From contig NZ_JAGEOJ010000008.1 of NCBI RefSeq assembly GCF_017573505.1, forward strand, positions 404,821-468,820: 64,000 nucleotides of DNA, given 5' to 3'. Shown here in pieces: positions 8,571 to 16,624 of this stretch; the stretch's first letter is position 1, and each line of letters begins with the position of its first letter. Position numbers and translations under genes: made by a program. The notes under the pieces were generated by a model that was not told the origin of the DNA, did no database searches, and was given only the letters and a program-made list of their open reading frames with translations. Source of the stretch: Actinomadura barringtoniae (GTDB lineage: Bacteria; Actinomycetota; Actinomycetes; Streptosporangiales; Streptosporangiaceae).

Positions 8571-9410
8571 TCAGTCGCTCTCGCGCCGCGCGGTCTCGTT
8601 GCCCTCCGAAGCCGAGTCCTCCGGAGCCGAGTCCTCCGAAGCCGTGTCGACCGGCGCCACCACGTTCGGAGCGGCCTCGGCGGCGACCTCCTCCACCGGA
8701 CGGTCGGCGCCGTGGCCCAGGTAGGCGGCCCGGACCTCGGGGTCGTCGAGCAGGTCCGCGGCGGGCGCGGACTTGACGATCTCGCCGGTCTCGATGACGT
8801 ACGCGCGGTGCGCCACCTGGAGCGCCTGCTGGGCGTTCTGCTCGACCAGCAGCACCGTCGTGCCGCGCCGGTTGATCTCCTCGACGATCGAGAAGATCTG
8901 CGCGATCAGCTTGGGCGCCAGCCCCATGGACGGCTCGTCCAGCAGCAGCACCCGCGGGTTGGTCATCAGCGCCCGCCCGATGGCCAGCATCTGCTGCTCG
9001 CCGCCGGACATGGTGCCGCCCGCCTGGTTGCGCCGCTCGGCGAGGCGCGGGAAGAGCTCGAAGACCTCCTTGAGCTCCTTGTCCATGTCCCCCTTGCGGG
9101 CGTACGCGCCCATGAGGAGGTTCTCGGTCACCGTCATGCCGGGGAAGATCCCCCGGCCCTCCGGCGCCTGCCCGATCCCGCTCAGCACCCGCTTGTGGCC
9201 GGGCACGCGGCTGATGTCCTTGCCCTCAAAGATGATCTTGCCGCGGGTGAGCGGGCGGAGCCCGGAGATGGTCTTCAGCGTGGTCGTCTTGCCGGCGCCG
9301 TTGGCGCCGATCAGCGTGACGATCTCACCCTCGTCGACCTCCAGCGAGATCCCGCGCAGCGCGGCGATCTTGCCGTAGTAGACGTGGATGTCCTGGATCT
9401 CAAGAAGCAT
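8571..9410 (-). CDS. livF: branched-chain amino acid ABC transporter ATPase LivF
   Basis: A 279-residue ATPase of the LIV-type (HAAT) importer. It has Walker A GANGAGKTT, Q-loop region, signature TMSGGEQQML and Walker B LLLDEPSMGLAP; the last is the LivF-type ending. A 45-residue acidic Ser/Glu/Asp tail follows the domain (about 235-279) and is not needed for ATPase function. Last gene of the liv operon; its start overlaps the livG stop by 11 bases. It pairs with LivG on the cytoplasmic face of LivHM. Confidence 0.93.
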   Translation of the reverse strand: MLLEIQDIHVYYGKIAALRGISLEVDEGEIVTLIGANGAGKTTTLKTISGLRPLTRGKIIFEGKDISRVPGHKRVLSGIGQAPEGRGIFPGMTVTENLLMGAYARKGDMDKELKEVFELFPRLAERRNQAGGTMSGGEQQMLAIGRALMTNPRVLLLDEPSMGLAPKLIAQIFSIVEEINRRGTTVLLVEQNAQQALQVAHRAYVIETGEIVKSAPAADLLDDPEVRAAYLGHGADRPVEEVAAEAAPNVVAPVDTASEDSAPEDSASEGNETARRESD

Positions 9411-10272
9411 CGGCGGCAGCCCCCAGATAGGCCTCGATGACCCGCGGGTCGTCCTGGATCTCGGCCGGCAGGCCGTCGGCGATCTTCTGGCCGAAGTCCA
9501 GCACCGCGATGCGGTCGCTGATCCCCATGACCAGGCTCATGTCGTGCTCGATCAGCAGCACGGTGACCCCGGTGTCGCGGATCTTGCGGATCAGGTTCTG
9601 CAGGGACGCCTTCTCCACCGGGTTCATGCCCGCCGCCGGCTCGTCCAGCAGCAGCAGCTTCGGGTTGGTGGCGAGGGCGCGGGCGATCTCCAGCCGGCGC
9701 TGGTCGCCGTACGGGAGGTTCTTGGCCGCCTCCTCGGTACGGTGCCCGATGCCGACGAAGTCCAGCAGCTCACGCGATCTGGCCTTGCCCTCGCGCTCCT
9801 CGCGGCGGTGCCACGGGAGCCCGAGCGCCGCGCCCGCGAGCCCGGCCCGGTGGTGCGCGTCCGCGCCCACCATCACGTTGTCCAGCGCGCTCATGTTGTG
9901 GAAGAGCCGGATGTTCTGGAACGTGCGGGCCACGCCGAGCTTGGTGACCTTGAAGCGCTTGGTCCCGTCCAGCCGCGAGCCGTTGAAGATGACCTGGCCC
10001 TCGCTGGGCCGGTAGACGCCGGTGACCACGTTGAACACGGTGGTCTTGCCGGCGCCGTTCGGCCCGATGAGGGAGAAGATCTCGCCTTCCCTGACGGTGA
10101 GCTCGACCTTGTTGGCCGCGACCACACCGCCGAAGCGCATGGTCATGGAGCGCAGTTCGAGCATCGGCTTGCCCGACGAGGCGGATGCCGCTCCGGACGC
10201 GCCTCCGGACGTCGCTTCGGACGCCGCTTCGGGCGTGCCCTCCGGCGTGCTCTCTGGCGTCGTGTCGCTCAT
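9400..10272 (-). CDS. livG: branched-chain amino acid ABC transporter ATPase LivG
   Basis: A 290-residue ATPase, partner of LivF. An unusual N-terminal extension of about 36 residues rich in Glu, Ala and Ser (MSDTTPESTPEGTPEAASEA) precedes the ABC domain, which starts at MLELRSMTMRFGG. Walker A is GPNGAGKTT, the signature region is NLPYGDQRRLEIARAL (the LivG type lacks a canonical LSGGQ) and Walker B is LLLLDEPAAGMNP. The ATG at 10272 overlaps the livM stop by 4 bases (ATGA), fixing the start and indicating translational coupling. Confidence 0.93.
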   Translation of the reverse strand: MSDTTPESTPEGTPEAASEATSGGASGAASASSGKPMLELRSMTMRFGGVVAANKVELTVREGEIFSLIGPNGAGKTTVFNVVTGVYRPSEGQVIFNGSRLDGTKRFKVTKLGVARTFQNIRLFHNMSALDNVMVGADAHHRAGLAGAALGLPWHRREEREGKARSRELLDFVGIGHRTEEAAKNLPYGDQRRLEIARALATNPKLLLLDEPAAGMNPVEKASLQNLIRKIRDTGVTVLLIEHDMSLVMGISDRIAVLDFGQKIADGLPAEIQDDPRVIEAYLGAAADAS

Positions 10273-11555
10273 CGGCTCGCCTCCGGTTCCGCAACGACGG
10301 TCTTCCCGCCGACCTCGGCACCCATGCTGCCCATGCCCCCGCCACCCTCTTCGAACTCGGCCTTGCGCTGCCTGGACGGCAGCAGGCCCTCCGGACGGAA
10401 GACCATCAGCAGCACCAGCACGGCGCCGAACACCAGGATGCGGTACTCCCCGAGGAAGCGGACCCGCTCGGGGATCCACGCCACCAGGAACGCGCCGACC
10501 ATGACGCCCGGGATGTTGCCGGAACCGCCCATGACCACCGCGGCGAGGATGGTCGCCGAGAGGATGAACGGGAAGTTCGTCGGGATGATGGACACGGCCT
10601 GCGCGGCGTAGACGACGCCGGTCGCGCCGCCGATCGCCGCGCCGATCGCGAACGAGGCCAGCTTGAACTTGAACGTCGGCACGCCCATCAGCTCGGCGGC
10701 GTCCTCGTCCTCGCGGATCGAGGCCCACGCGCGGCCGACCCGGCTGCGCTCGAGCCGCTTGCAGAAGATGATCGCGACGATGATCACCGCGAGCATCAGG
10801 TAGTAGTACGAGTGCGCGCCGAGCGTGCCGAACTTGAACGGCTGGACGCCGGCGAGGCCGAGCGTGCTGAACGGGAACGAGTCCGGCGTCGTGTACTCGC
10901 TGAAGCTCGGCGGGTGCGGGATGCCCCCGATGCCGTTCGGGCCGTTCACGTAGTCGGTGTTGTTCGCCGTGATGCGGACGATCTCACCGAAGCCCAGCGT
11001 GACGATGGCCAGGTAGTCGCCGCGCAGCCGCAGCGTCGGGCCGCCGAGGACCACTCCCGAGAGCGCGGAGAGCACGATGCCCACCACCAGGATCTCCCAG
11101 AAGTTCCAGCCGTACTTCGTCCCGAAGATCGCCATCGTGTAGCCGCCGATGGCGAAGAACGCGACGTAGCCGAGGTCGAGCAGGCCGGCGTAACCGACGA
11201 CGACGTTCAGGCCGATGGCCAGCAGGATGTAGCCGCCGATCGGGAAGAACAGGAGTGTCGGCCAGTCGGTGTCGGGCGACATGAAGTTGGCGACGCTCTC
11301 CGACGGCAGCAGGATCGCGCCGATGATCAGGAGGACGTAGACGATCCACCGCATGTAGCCCGGCTGCTTGGCCCACCACGTGCTGAACATGTCGTTGACC
11401 GAGCCGAACGACTCGGTCACCACGAACAGCGGAAGGAGCAGGAAACCGAGCCAGGCCGGCCGGTGCGCGACGCGGTTCTGCGCCCGCTCCAGCACGTTCG
11501 GCTGTGAGCTCGCGGGCTTGCCGCCCGCGGTCTTCTTGACCAGTTTCTCGTTCAT
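10269..11555 (-). CDS. livM: branched-chain amino acid ABC transporter permease LivM
   Basis: A 428-residue permease with about ten membrane segments, forming the importer channel with LivH. The family motif region GYAGLLDLGYVAFFAIGGYT and the EAA-like loop near RVGRAWASIREDEDAAELMG are evident. The C-terminus is a cytoplasmic Gly/Glu-rich tail. Start codon ATG at 11555 overlaps the livH stop by 4 bases. Confidence 0.92.
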   Translation of the reverse strand: MNEKLVKKTAGGKPASSQPNVLERAQNRVAHRPAWLGFLLLPLFVVTESFGSVNDMFSTWWAKQPGYMRWIVYVLLIIGAILLPSESVANFMSPDTDWPTLLFFPIGGYILLAIGLNVVVGYAGLLDLGYVAFFAIGGYTMAIFGTKYGWNFWEILVVGIVLSALSGVVLGGPTLRLRGDYLAIVTLGFGEIVRITANNTDYVNGPNGIGGIPHPPSFSEYTTPDSFPFSTLGLAGVQPFKFGTLGAHSYYYLMLAVIIVAIIFCKRLERSRVGRAWASIREDEDAAELMGVPTFKFKLASFAIGAAIGGATGVVYAAQAVSIIPTNFPFILSATILAAVVMGGSGNIPGVMVGAFLVAWIPERVRFLGEYRILVFGAVLVLLMVFRPEGLLPSRQRKAEFEEGGGGMGSMGAEVGGKTVVAEPEASR

Positions 11556-12517
11556 GCGCGCGCCTGCTGGAGAGACTCACCGAGGATGCCGGTGGGACGG
11601 AACATCAGGACCAGGATCAGGACCGAGAAGGCGATCACGTGCTGCCATTCGGCGCCGAAGATCGACGCGCCGTACATCTCGACCAGGCCGAGCACCAGAC
11701 CACCGACCAGCGCGCCGCGCAGGTTGCCGATGCCACCGAGGACGGCCGCGGTGAACGCCTTGATGCCGAGCAGGAAGCCGACGTCGAACTTGGTCTCCTC
11801 GAACCGCACCATGTAGAGCGCGGCGGCGACGCCGGCCATGGCGCCGCCGATCAGGAACGTGGCGGTGACGATCCGGTCGATGTTGACGCCCATGAGCACC
11901 GCGGTCTCGGGGTCCTGCGCGGTGGCGCGGATGCCCCGGCCGAGCTTGGTGCGGTTCACGAACTGGTCCAGCAGGACCATCATCAGGACGGCGCCGAGGA
12001 ACACGATCAGCTTGTCGTTGCTGACCACGAACTTGCCGATCGAGATCAGGTTCTCGCGCTGCACGAAGTGTCCCTGGACCGGCAGCGCGCCCTTCTCCTT
12101 CGGCAGGTCGAACGCCTTGGGGATGATGATGCGGGCGAACAGCTGCTGCAGGAACAGCGAGGCGCCGATGGCCGAGATGAGCGCCGCCAGCCGGGAGGCG
12201 CCCTTCTTGCGCAGCGGTCTGTACGCGATGAGCTCCAGCAGCACGGCGCTGCCGCCCGAGGCGACGGCTCCGACGAGGGCCAGGATCAGCACGAAGCCGA
12301 TCAGGCCGACGCCGCCGTAGAGGCTGTTGACGTCGAACGCGTTGAGGACCCCGATGACGGCCATGGTGCCGATCATGAAGATCTCGGAGTGCGCGAAGTT
12401 GATCAGTCTGAGCACGCCGTAGACCATCGTGTAGCCCAGCGCGACCAGAGCGTAGATGGAGCCCAGCGAGAGGCCGTCGACCGTTGACGGCCAGAATTGG
12501 TCGAAGAAGTTGTGCAC
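11552..12517 (-). CDS. livH: branched-chain amino acid ABC transporter permease LivH
   Basis: A 321-residue permease of the LivH type: GLSLGSIYALVALGYTMVYG near the N-terminus, INFAHSEIFMIG, and the C-terminal AVLGGIGNLRGALVGG signature. About eight membrane segments. It begins at GTG 12517, 150 bases downstream of livK with a strong hairpin in between, so livK can be expressed above the membrane genes. Confidence 0.93.
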   Translation of the reverse strand: MHNFFDQFWPSTVDGLSLGSIYALVALGYTMVYGVLRLINFAHSEIFMIGTMAVIGVLNAFDVNSLYGGVGLIGFVLILALVGAVASGGSAVLLELIAYRPLRKKGASRLAALISAIGASLFLQQLFARIIIPKAFDLPKEKGALPVQGHFVQRENLISIGKFVVSNDKLIVFLGAVLMMVLLDQFVNRTKLGRGIRATAQDPETAVLMGVNIDRIVTATFLIGGAMAGVAAALYMVRFEETKFDVGFLLGIKAFTAAVLGGIGNLRGALVGGLVLGLVEMYGASIFGAEWQHVIAFSVLILVLMFRPTGILGESLQQARA

Positions 12518-12593
12518 GTGTGGGTCGCCTTCGTCGAAGGGGCGAGCGCGCTCGTGACGCCCTCGCCCCTGCGCCTACGTGAACCCGTCCGGT

Positions 12594-12647
12594 GCGCCGC
12601 CGCGGTGCCCGCAGTGATGATCGTGCAGCGGGCGTGCGCGGCGGCGC
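12594..12647 (-). terminator. livK-livH intergenic hairpin (attenuating)
   Basis: Long GC-rich imperfect stem (12594-12612 with 12628-12647) around a 15-base loop, between the livK stop and livH start. No U-run. A hairpin placed after a binding-protein gene typically stabilises that mRNA and reduces read-through into the permease genes. Confidence 0.55.
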
Positions 12648-12667
12648 GGCCGGAACGGTGGGATGGA

Positions 12668-13828
12668 TTAGCTGACCGTCGCCTCGGAGGCCTTGCCGAG
12701 GAGCGGCAGCGTGTCGCCCTTGATCTGGTAGACGTAGACGTCCGCGGCAGCCGGCTCACCCGTCGGGCTGAACTTGATCTGCTTCGAGACGCCCGGCACG
12801 TCGATCTTGCCGAGGTAGGCGTTGATCTTGTCCGTGTCGGTGTTGCCGGCCTTGATCGCCTCGATGAACGCGGTGGCGGCGTCGTAGCCCTCCGCCGAGT
12901 AGATCGCGGTGTCGGCGTTGAACTTGGCCTTGTAGGCGGTCGAGAAGGTCTTGCTCGCCTCGCTCGCCTTACCGGTCGGGTCGATCAGGCAGGGGCAGCC
13001 GATGACCGAGCCGTCGGCGTTGGCGCCGCCGGCGCCCTTGGCCAGGCCCTTGTCCAGCGAGCCGTCACCGGACAGGAAGCGCGCCTTCACGCCCGCCTCG
13101 CGCAGCTGCTTGACCAGCTTGCCGGCCGCCGCGTAGTAACCACCGAAGAAGATCGCGTCGGGGTTGGCGCCCTTGGCCTGGTTCACGGCCGCGGAGAAGT
13201 CCGAGCCCTGCGGGTCGATCGCACCGGTCTTGACCGACGCGCCGCCCTTGGTGACGGTGTCCTTCACCGTGGCGGCCAGCGGCTTACCGTACTCCGACTG
13301 GTCGTCGATGATGAAGACGTTCTTGGCCTTCAGGCCCCGGGTGATGAAGCCGCCGATGCCCGCGCCCTGCACGTTGTCGTTGGCGACGATCCGGTGCCAG
13401 TACTTCCAGCCGTGCGTGCCGAGCGCGGCGTTGGTCGCCGACGGCGAGACGCTGGGGATCTTGCCCTCTTCCAGCACCGGGCCGACCTGCGCCGACTCAC
13501 CGGAGAAGGCCGGGCCGATCATGCCGACGACCTTGTCCTTGGTGATGGCCTGCTTGGCCAGGGGCACGGCCTGCTCGCCCTTGCCCTGGCTGTCGTAGGT
13601 CTTCAGAGTGATCTTGGTCTTGGGGTTGGTCGCGTTGTAGGCGTCGATGGCCATCTGCGCGCCCTGCTTCGGCGGAATGACGATGCCGGAGTTCTCTCCG
13701 GTCAGGTCACCCATGAAGCCGATGGTGACGGTGTCACCGCTCCCGCTCTTCTTGTCGCTGCCACCGCACGCGGCGGCACTGAGCGCAAGCGCCGCACTCA
13801 GCGCCACAGCGCCCGTGACCCTCATCAT
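12668..13828 (-). CDS. livK: branched-chain amino acid ABC transporter substrate-binding lipoprotein
   Basis: A periplasmic-binding-protein type I receptor (Leu/Ile/Val-binding family) of about 386 residues. The signal peptide MMRVTGAVALSAALALSAAAC ends in a Cys followed by GGSDKKSG, so it is probably a lipoprotein on the outer membrane face. Then VTIGFMGDLTGENSG begins the binding domain, followed by VGMIGPAFSGESAQVGPVL. The ligand could be amino acids, amides or related compounds. ATG 13828 gives a good signal peptide, but a TTG at 13840 (adding LRRN) has a GAAAGG nine bases upstream and may be the real start. First gene of the liv operon. Confidence 0.9.
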   Translation of the reverse strand: MMRVTGAVALSAALALSAAACGGSDKKSGSGDTVTIGFMGDLTGENSGIVIPPKQGAQMAIDAYNATNPKTKITLKTYDSQGKGEQAVPLAKQAITKDKVVGMIGPAFSGESAQVGPVLEEGKIPSVSPSATNAALGTHGWKYWHRIVANDNVQGAGIGGFITRGLKAKNVFIIDDQSEYGKPLAATVKDTVTKGGASVKTGAIDPQGSDFSAAVNQAKGANPDAIFFGGYYAAAGKLVKQLREAGVKARFLSGDGSLDKGLAKGAGGANADGSVIGCPCLIDPTGKASEASKTFSTAYKAKFNADTAIYSAEGYDAATAFIEAIKAGNTDTDKINAYLGKIDVPGVSKQIKFSPTGEPAAADVYVYQIKGDTLPLLGKASEATVS

Positions 13829-14224
13829 GTTGCGCCGCAAGGTGCCCAACCTTTCAATCCGGATCCGCCGTGGATCGGGTACGAGTGGTGCCCCGGTGAC
13901 CAACGCCACAGCCGAAGATCGGCCAAAGCGGTCATCCGGGGACCTGTCGTTAGTACACCGACGGCACATCACAGATCAGCACCTACGCGCAGAAGGGTTA
14001 CCCCTTCGTTACGGCTCCGTGCTCATGCGACACCCGCTTGTACATGCACTGATTACAGACAGTGACCAAATGTCATAGACATCCCATGAATCTTGGTGAA
14101 TCCCTGGTAAAGGGTGATCAGGAGGCCGTTATCAAGGTCTGAAGGGGTCCGGAAGCGGTCGCGGCCACACCCGGATGGGGTCCTGGTCAGGCGCCCGTTC
14201 CGGAGGCCGGGCCGGCGGCCCCGC
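13829..14224 (-). promoter_or_regulatory. upstream region of the liv operon
   Basis: No gene seen. A less GC-rich stretch (about 13985-14120) with inverted repeats GAAGGGTTACCCCTTC (13992-14007, one mismatch) and CACTG-8-CAGTG (14047-14064) is the likely promoter/operator for livK. The remainder near 14120-14224 is GC-rich spacer before the ANTAR gene stop. Confidence 0.45.
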
Positions 14225-14914
14225 CTAGGCGCCGGGCACCCCGCCCGCCGTGCCACCGGTCGCCCCACCGGCCGTGCCGTCGGCCGTACCGGCGGATCCG
14301 CCGTCGGACCCGCCGTCGGGCCCGGCGTCGCCCTTGCCGAGCGCCCCGGCGAGCACCGCGTCGGCCACCGCGCGCATGGTCAGCCTGCGGTCCATCGAGG
14401 TCTTCTGGATCCAGCGGAACGCCTCGGGCTCGCTCCACCCGTTGGCCTCCTGGAGCAGCCCCTTGGCCCGATCCACGACCTTGCGGGTCTCGAGCCGGTC
14501 CTGGAGCCCGGCGACCTCGGCCTCGAGCGCGCGCAGCTCGGTGTAGCGGCTGATCGCCATCTCGATGGCGGGCGCGAGGTCGGTCTTGGTGAACGGCTTG
14601 ACGAGGTAGGCCATCGCGCCGGCCTCGGTGGCCCGCTGGACCAGCTCGCGCTGGGAGAACGCGGTGAGGATCACCACCGGCGCGATCCGGTCCGCGGAGA
14701 TCCGCTCGGCCGCCGAGATGCCGTCCAGCACGGGCATCTTGACGTCGAGCATCACCAGGTCCGGCTTCAGCTCGGCGGCCAGCCGCACGGCGGTCTCACC
14801 GTCCCCGGCCTCGCCGACGACCTCATAGCCGTCCTCGTGCAGCATCTCCTTGAGGTCCAGGCGGATCAGTGCCTCGTCCTCAGCGATCACAACTCGTCGC
14901 GCGCTCTCCGTCAC
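14225..14914 (-). CDS. pdtaR: ANTAR-domain response regulator (PdtaR-like)
   Basis: About 229 residues. A receiver domain comes first, with VVIAEDEALIRLDL (acidic pocket), VMLDVKMP (phospho-acceptor Asp) and YLVKPF (conserved Lys). It is followed by a coiled linker and an ANTAR domain (about 135-190: LETRKVVDRAKGLLQE, WIQKTSMDRRLTM), which binds paired RNA hairpins to prevent termination. The partner kinase is expected to be a PdtaS-type enzyme, not in this window. A Gly/Ala/Thr-rich tail of about 35 residues at the C-terminus is not part of either domain. GTG at 14914 is the likely start; GTG at 14920 is equally possible. Placement near polA matches the mycobacterial order. Confidence 0.9.
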   Translation of the reverse strand: MTESARRVVIAEDEALIRLDLKEMLHEDGYEVVGEAGDGETAVRLAAELKPDLVMLDVKMPVLDGISAAERISADRIAPVVILTAFSQRELVQRATEAGAMAYLVKPFTKTDLAPAIEMAISRYTELRALEAEVAGLQDRLETRKVVDRAKGLLQEANGWSEPEAFRWIQKTSMDRRLTMRAVADAVLAGALGKGDAGPDGGSDGGSAGTADGTAGGATGGTAGGVPGA

Positions 14915-15015
14915 GCGCACGAGACTACCGGGACCCGCTACGCTGGTCTTCGCCAGGTAGGCGTTACGGGCGCCCGCCTCAGGCTCGGATCCACGTCCGG
15001 TTTGCCCGGGCATGG

Positions 15016-15088
15016 GCCCCGATATCCCAATGGCAGAGGAAGCGGTCTCAAACACCGTTTAGTGTGGGTTCGAATCCCACTCGGGGCA
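15016..15088 (+). tRNA. tRNA-Leu (anticodon CAA), short variable loop
   Basis: A 73-base cloverleaf. Acceptor stem GCCCCGA (15016-15022) pairs with TCGGGGC (15081-15087), discriminator A at 15088. D-stem TCC/GGA with GG in the loop. Anticodon stem GCGGT/ACCGT with loop CTCAAAC, giving anticodon CAA (Leu, codon UUG). T-arm GTGGG-TTCGAAT-CCCAC. The CCA end is not encoded. The variable loop is only five bases (TTAGT), whereas bacterial tRNA-Leu normally has a long extra arm. It lies upstream of pdtaR, on the opposite strand. Confidence 0.85.
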
Positions 15089-15110
15089 CCTCGATAATTC
15101 TCAGGAAACC

Positions 15111-15791
15111 TTAATCCGCCGGGGCCTCGGTCCGGGTCTCCGGAAGGGTCTCCGGAGGGGCCAGACGGCCCGCGCGGAGGGTCAGGGTCCGGTCGCAGCG
15201 AGCGGCCACATCCGGGTCATGCGTCGCGATGACCAGTGCGGCCCCGCGTTCGGTCTCGGCCAGCAGGCCCTTCAGCACCAAATCACGGTTGCCCGAGTCC
15301 TGCTCGGCGGTGGGCTCGTCGGCCAGCAGCAGCCCCGGGCGCCTGGCCAGCGCGAGCGCCACGGCGGTCCGCTGCTGCTGGCCGCCCGACAGCTCCTCGA
15401 TCAGATGGTCGGCGAACGGCGTCAGCCCCACCATGTCGAGCGCGTCGGCCGCCAGACGCCGGGCGTGTTCCGGAGCCCGTCCGGCGGCGCGCAGGGCGAC
15501 CTCGATGTTCTCGGCGGCCGTGAGCAACGAGACCAGGCCGTAGCCCTGGAACACGTAGGAGATCTCCTGCCGGCCGGACTCCCCCACCGGCTCACCGCGC
15601 AGCAGCACCCGCCCCGCCGCGGGCGTAGCGAGGCCCGCGAGCAGGGTGAAGAGGGTCGACTTGCCCGAGCCCGACGGGCCCATGACGGCGACGCGTTCGG
15701 AGGCCTCGATCCGCAGGCTCACCCCGTCGATGATCGTCCGCCCGTCGACCGCGTAGGTCAGGTCCTCGGCCCGCAGCAACGGCTCGTTCAC
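15111..15791 (-). CDS. ABC transporter ATPase (LolD/MacB type)
   Basis: A 226-residue ATPase with Walker A GPSGSGKST, signature ELSGGQQQRT and Walker B LLLADEPTAEQD. The LADEPT form is typical of ATPases that work with FtsX-type permeases (MacB/LolD). It is the last gene of a three-gene operon; its ATG overlaps the preceding ATPase stop by 4 bases. Having two separate ATPases with one permease suggests they form a heterodimer. Confidence 0.88.
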   Translation of the reverse strand: MNEPLLRAEDLTYAVDGRTIIDGVSLRIEASERVAVMGPSGSGKSTLFTLLAGLATPAAGRVLLRGEPVGESGRQEISYVFQGYGLVSLLTAAENIEVALRAAGRAPEHARRLAADALDMVGLTPFADHLIEELSGGQQQRTAVALALARRPGLLLADEPTAEQDSGNRDLVLKGLLAETERGAALVIATHDPDVAARCDRTLTLRAGRLAPPETLPETRTEAPAD

Positions 15792-16624
15792 CCGTCCTCC
15801 CCCTCGTGGACGCGGCGGAGTTCCACGCCGTCGGGAAGGGCGCGCGCCCGGGCCCGGGTGCCGGGCGGCAGGAGCTCCTGCAGGGCCGGCGGCAGCTGAA
15901 CGGAGCCGTCCCGCCCGACCACCAGGTACTCGTTGCCGTCGCGGGCCTCGGTGCCCACGCGCCCGTCGCGGATGGTGAGGCCGCGGTCGAACGCGGCGCC
16001 GACGGCGGGATCGTGCGTCACCACCACGACCGTGGCGCCGTTCTCGGCGCCGGCCTCCCGGAGCAGATCGATCACGGCGTCGGCGGACTCGCGGTCGAGC
16101 TGGCTGGTGGGCTCGTCGGCCAGCAGCAGCTTGGGACGGTGGGCGAGCGCGATGGCGACGGCGAGCCGCTGCTGCTCACCGCCCGACAGGCGGCCCGCGG
16201 GCCGGCCGGCCAGGTCCGCGAGGCCCACCCGGCCCAGCAGCTCGTTCACCGGGCGGGAACGGGAGGCGCGGCGGCTGCGGGCGATGCGCTGGGCGTTCGC
16301 GACGTTCTGCGCGGCGGTGGCGTGCGCGAAGACGTTGCGCGCCGGGTTCTGCAGGACGATGCCGATCTCCCGGGCGCGCAGCCGGGTCAGCGCGCCGGGG
16401 CCGAGCTTCTCGACGTCGCGGCCGAGCACGCGCAGCCCGCCCGCGCTGGGCCGCAGCAGCCCGGCCAGCAGCCACAGCAGCGTCGACTTCCCCGCGCCCG
16501 ACGGGCCCAGCAGGGCGACGCTCTCGCCCTCCTCGACCTGCAGGTCCACGCCGCGCAGCGCGATCACCTCGTTTCCCTCGAGGTGGTAGATGTGCATGAC
16601 GTTCTCGCAGCTGACGACGGTCAC
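15788..16624 (-). CDS. ABC transporter ATPase, second subunit
   Basis: A 278-residue ATPase with Walker A GPSGAGKST, signature RLSGGEQQRL and Walker B LLLADEPTSQLD. It has a C-terminal extension of about 55 residues (from GTEARDGNEYLVVG) absent in the shorter paralogue downstream. GTG at 16624 overlaps the permease stop by 4 bases (GTGA), and this fixes the start. Likely partner of the 15111-15791 ATPase on the FtsX-type permease. Confidence 0.88.
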   Translation of the reverse strand: MTVVSCENVMHIYHLEGNEVIALRGVDLQVEEGESVALLGPSGAGKSTLLWLLAGLLRPSAGGLRVLGRDVEKLGPGALTRLRAREIGIVLQNPARNVFAHATAAQNVANAQRIARSRRASRSRPVNELLGRVGLADLAGRPAGRLSGGEQQRLAVAIALAHRPKLLLADEPTSQLDRESADAVIDLLREAGAENGATVVVVTHDPAVGAAFDRGLTIRDGRVGTEARDGNEYLVVGRDGSVQLPPALQELLPPGTRARARALPDGVELRRVHEGEDG

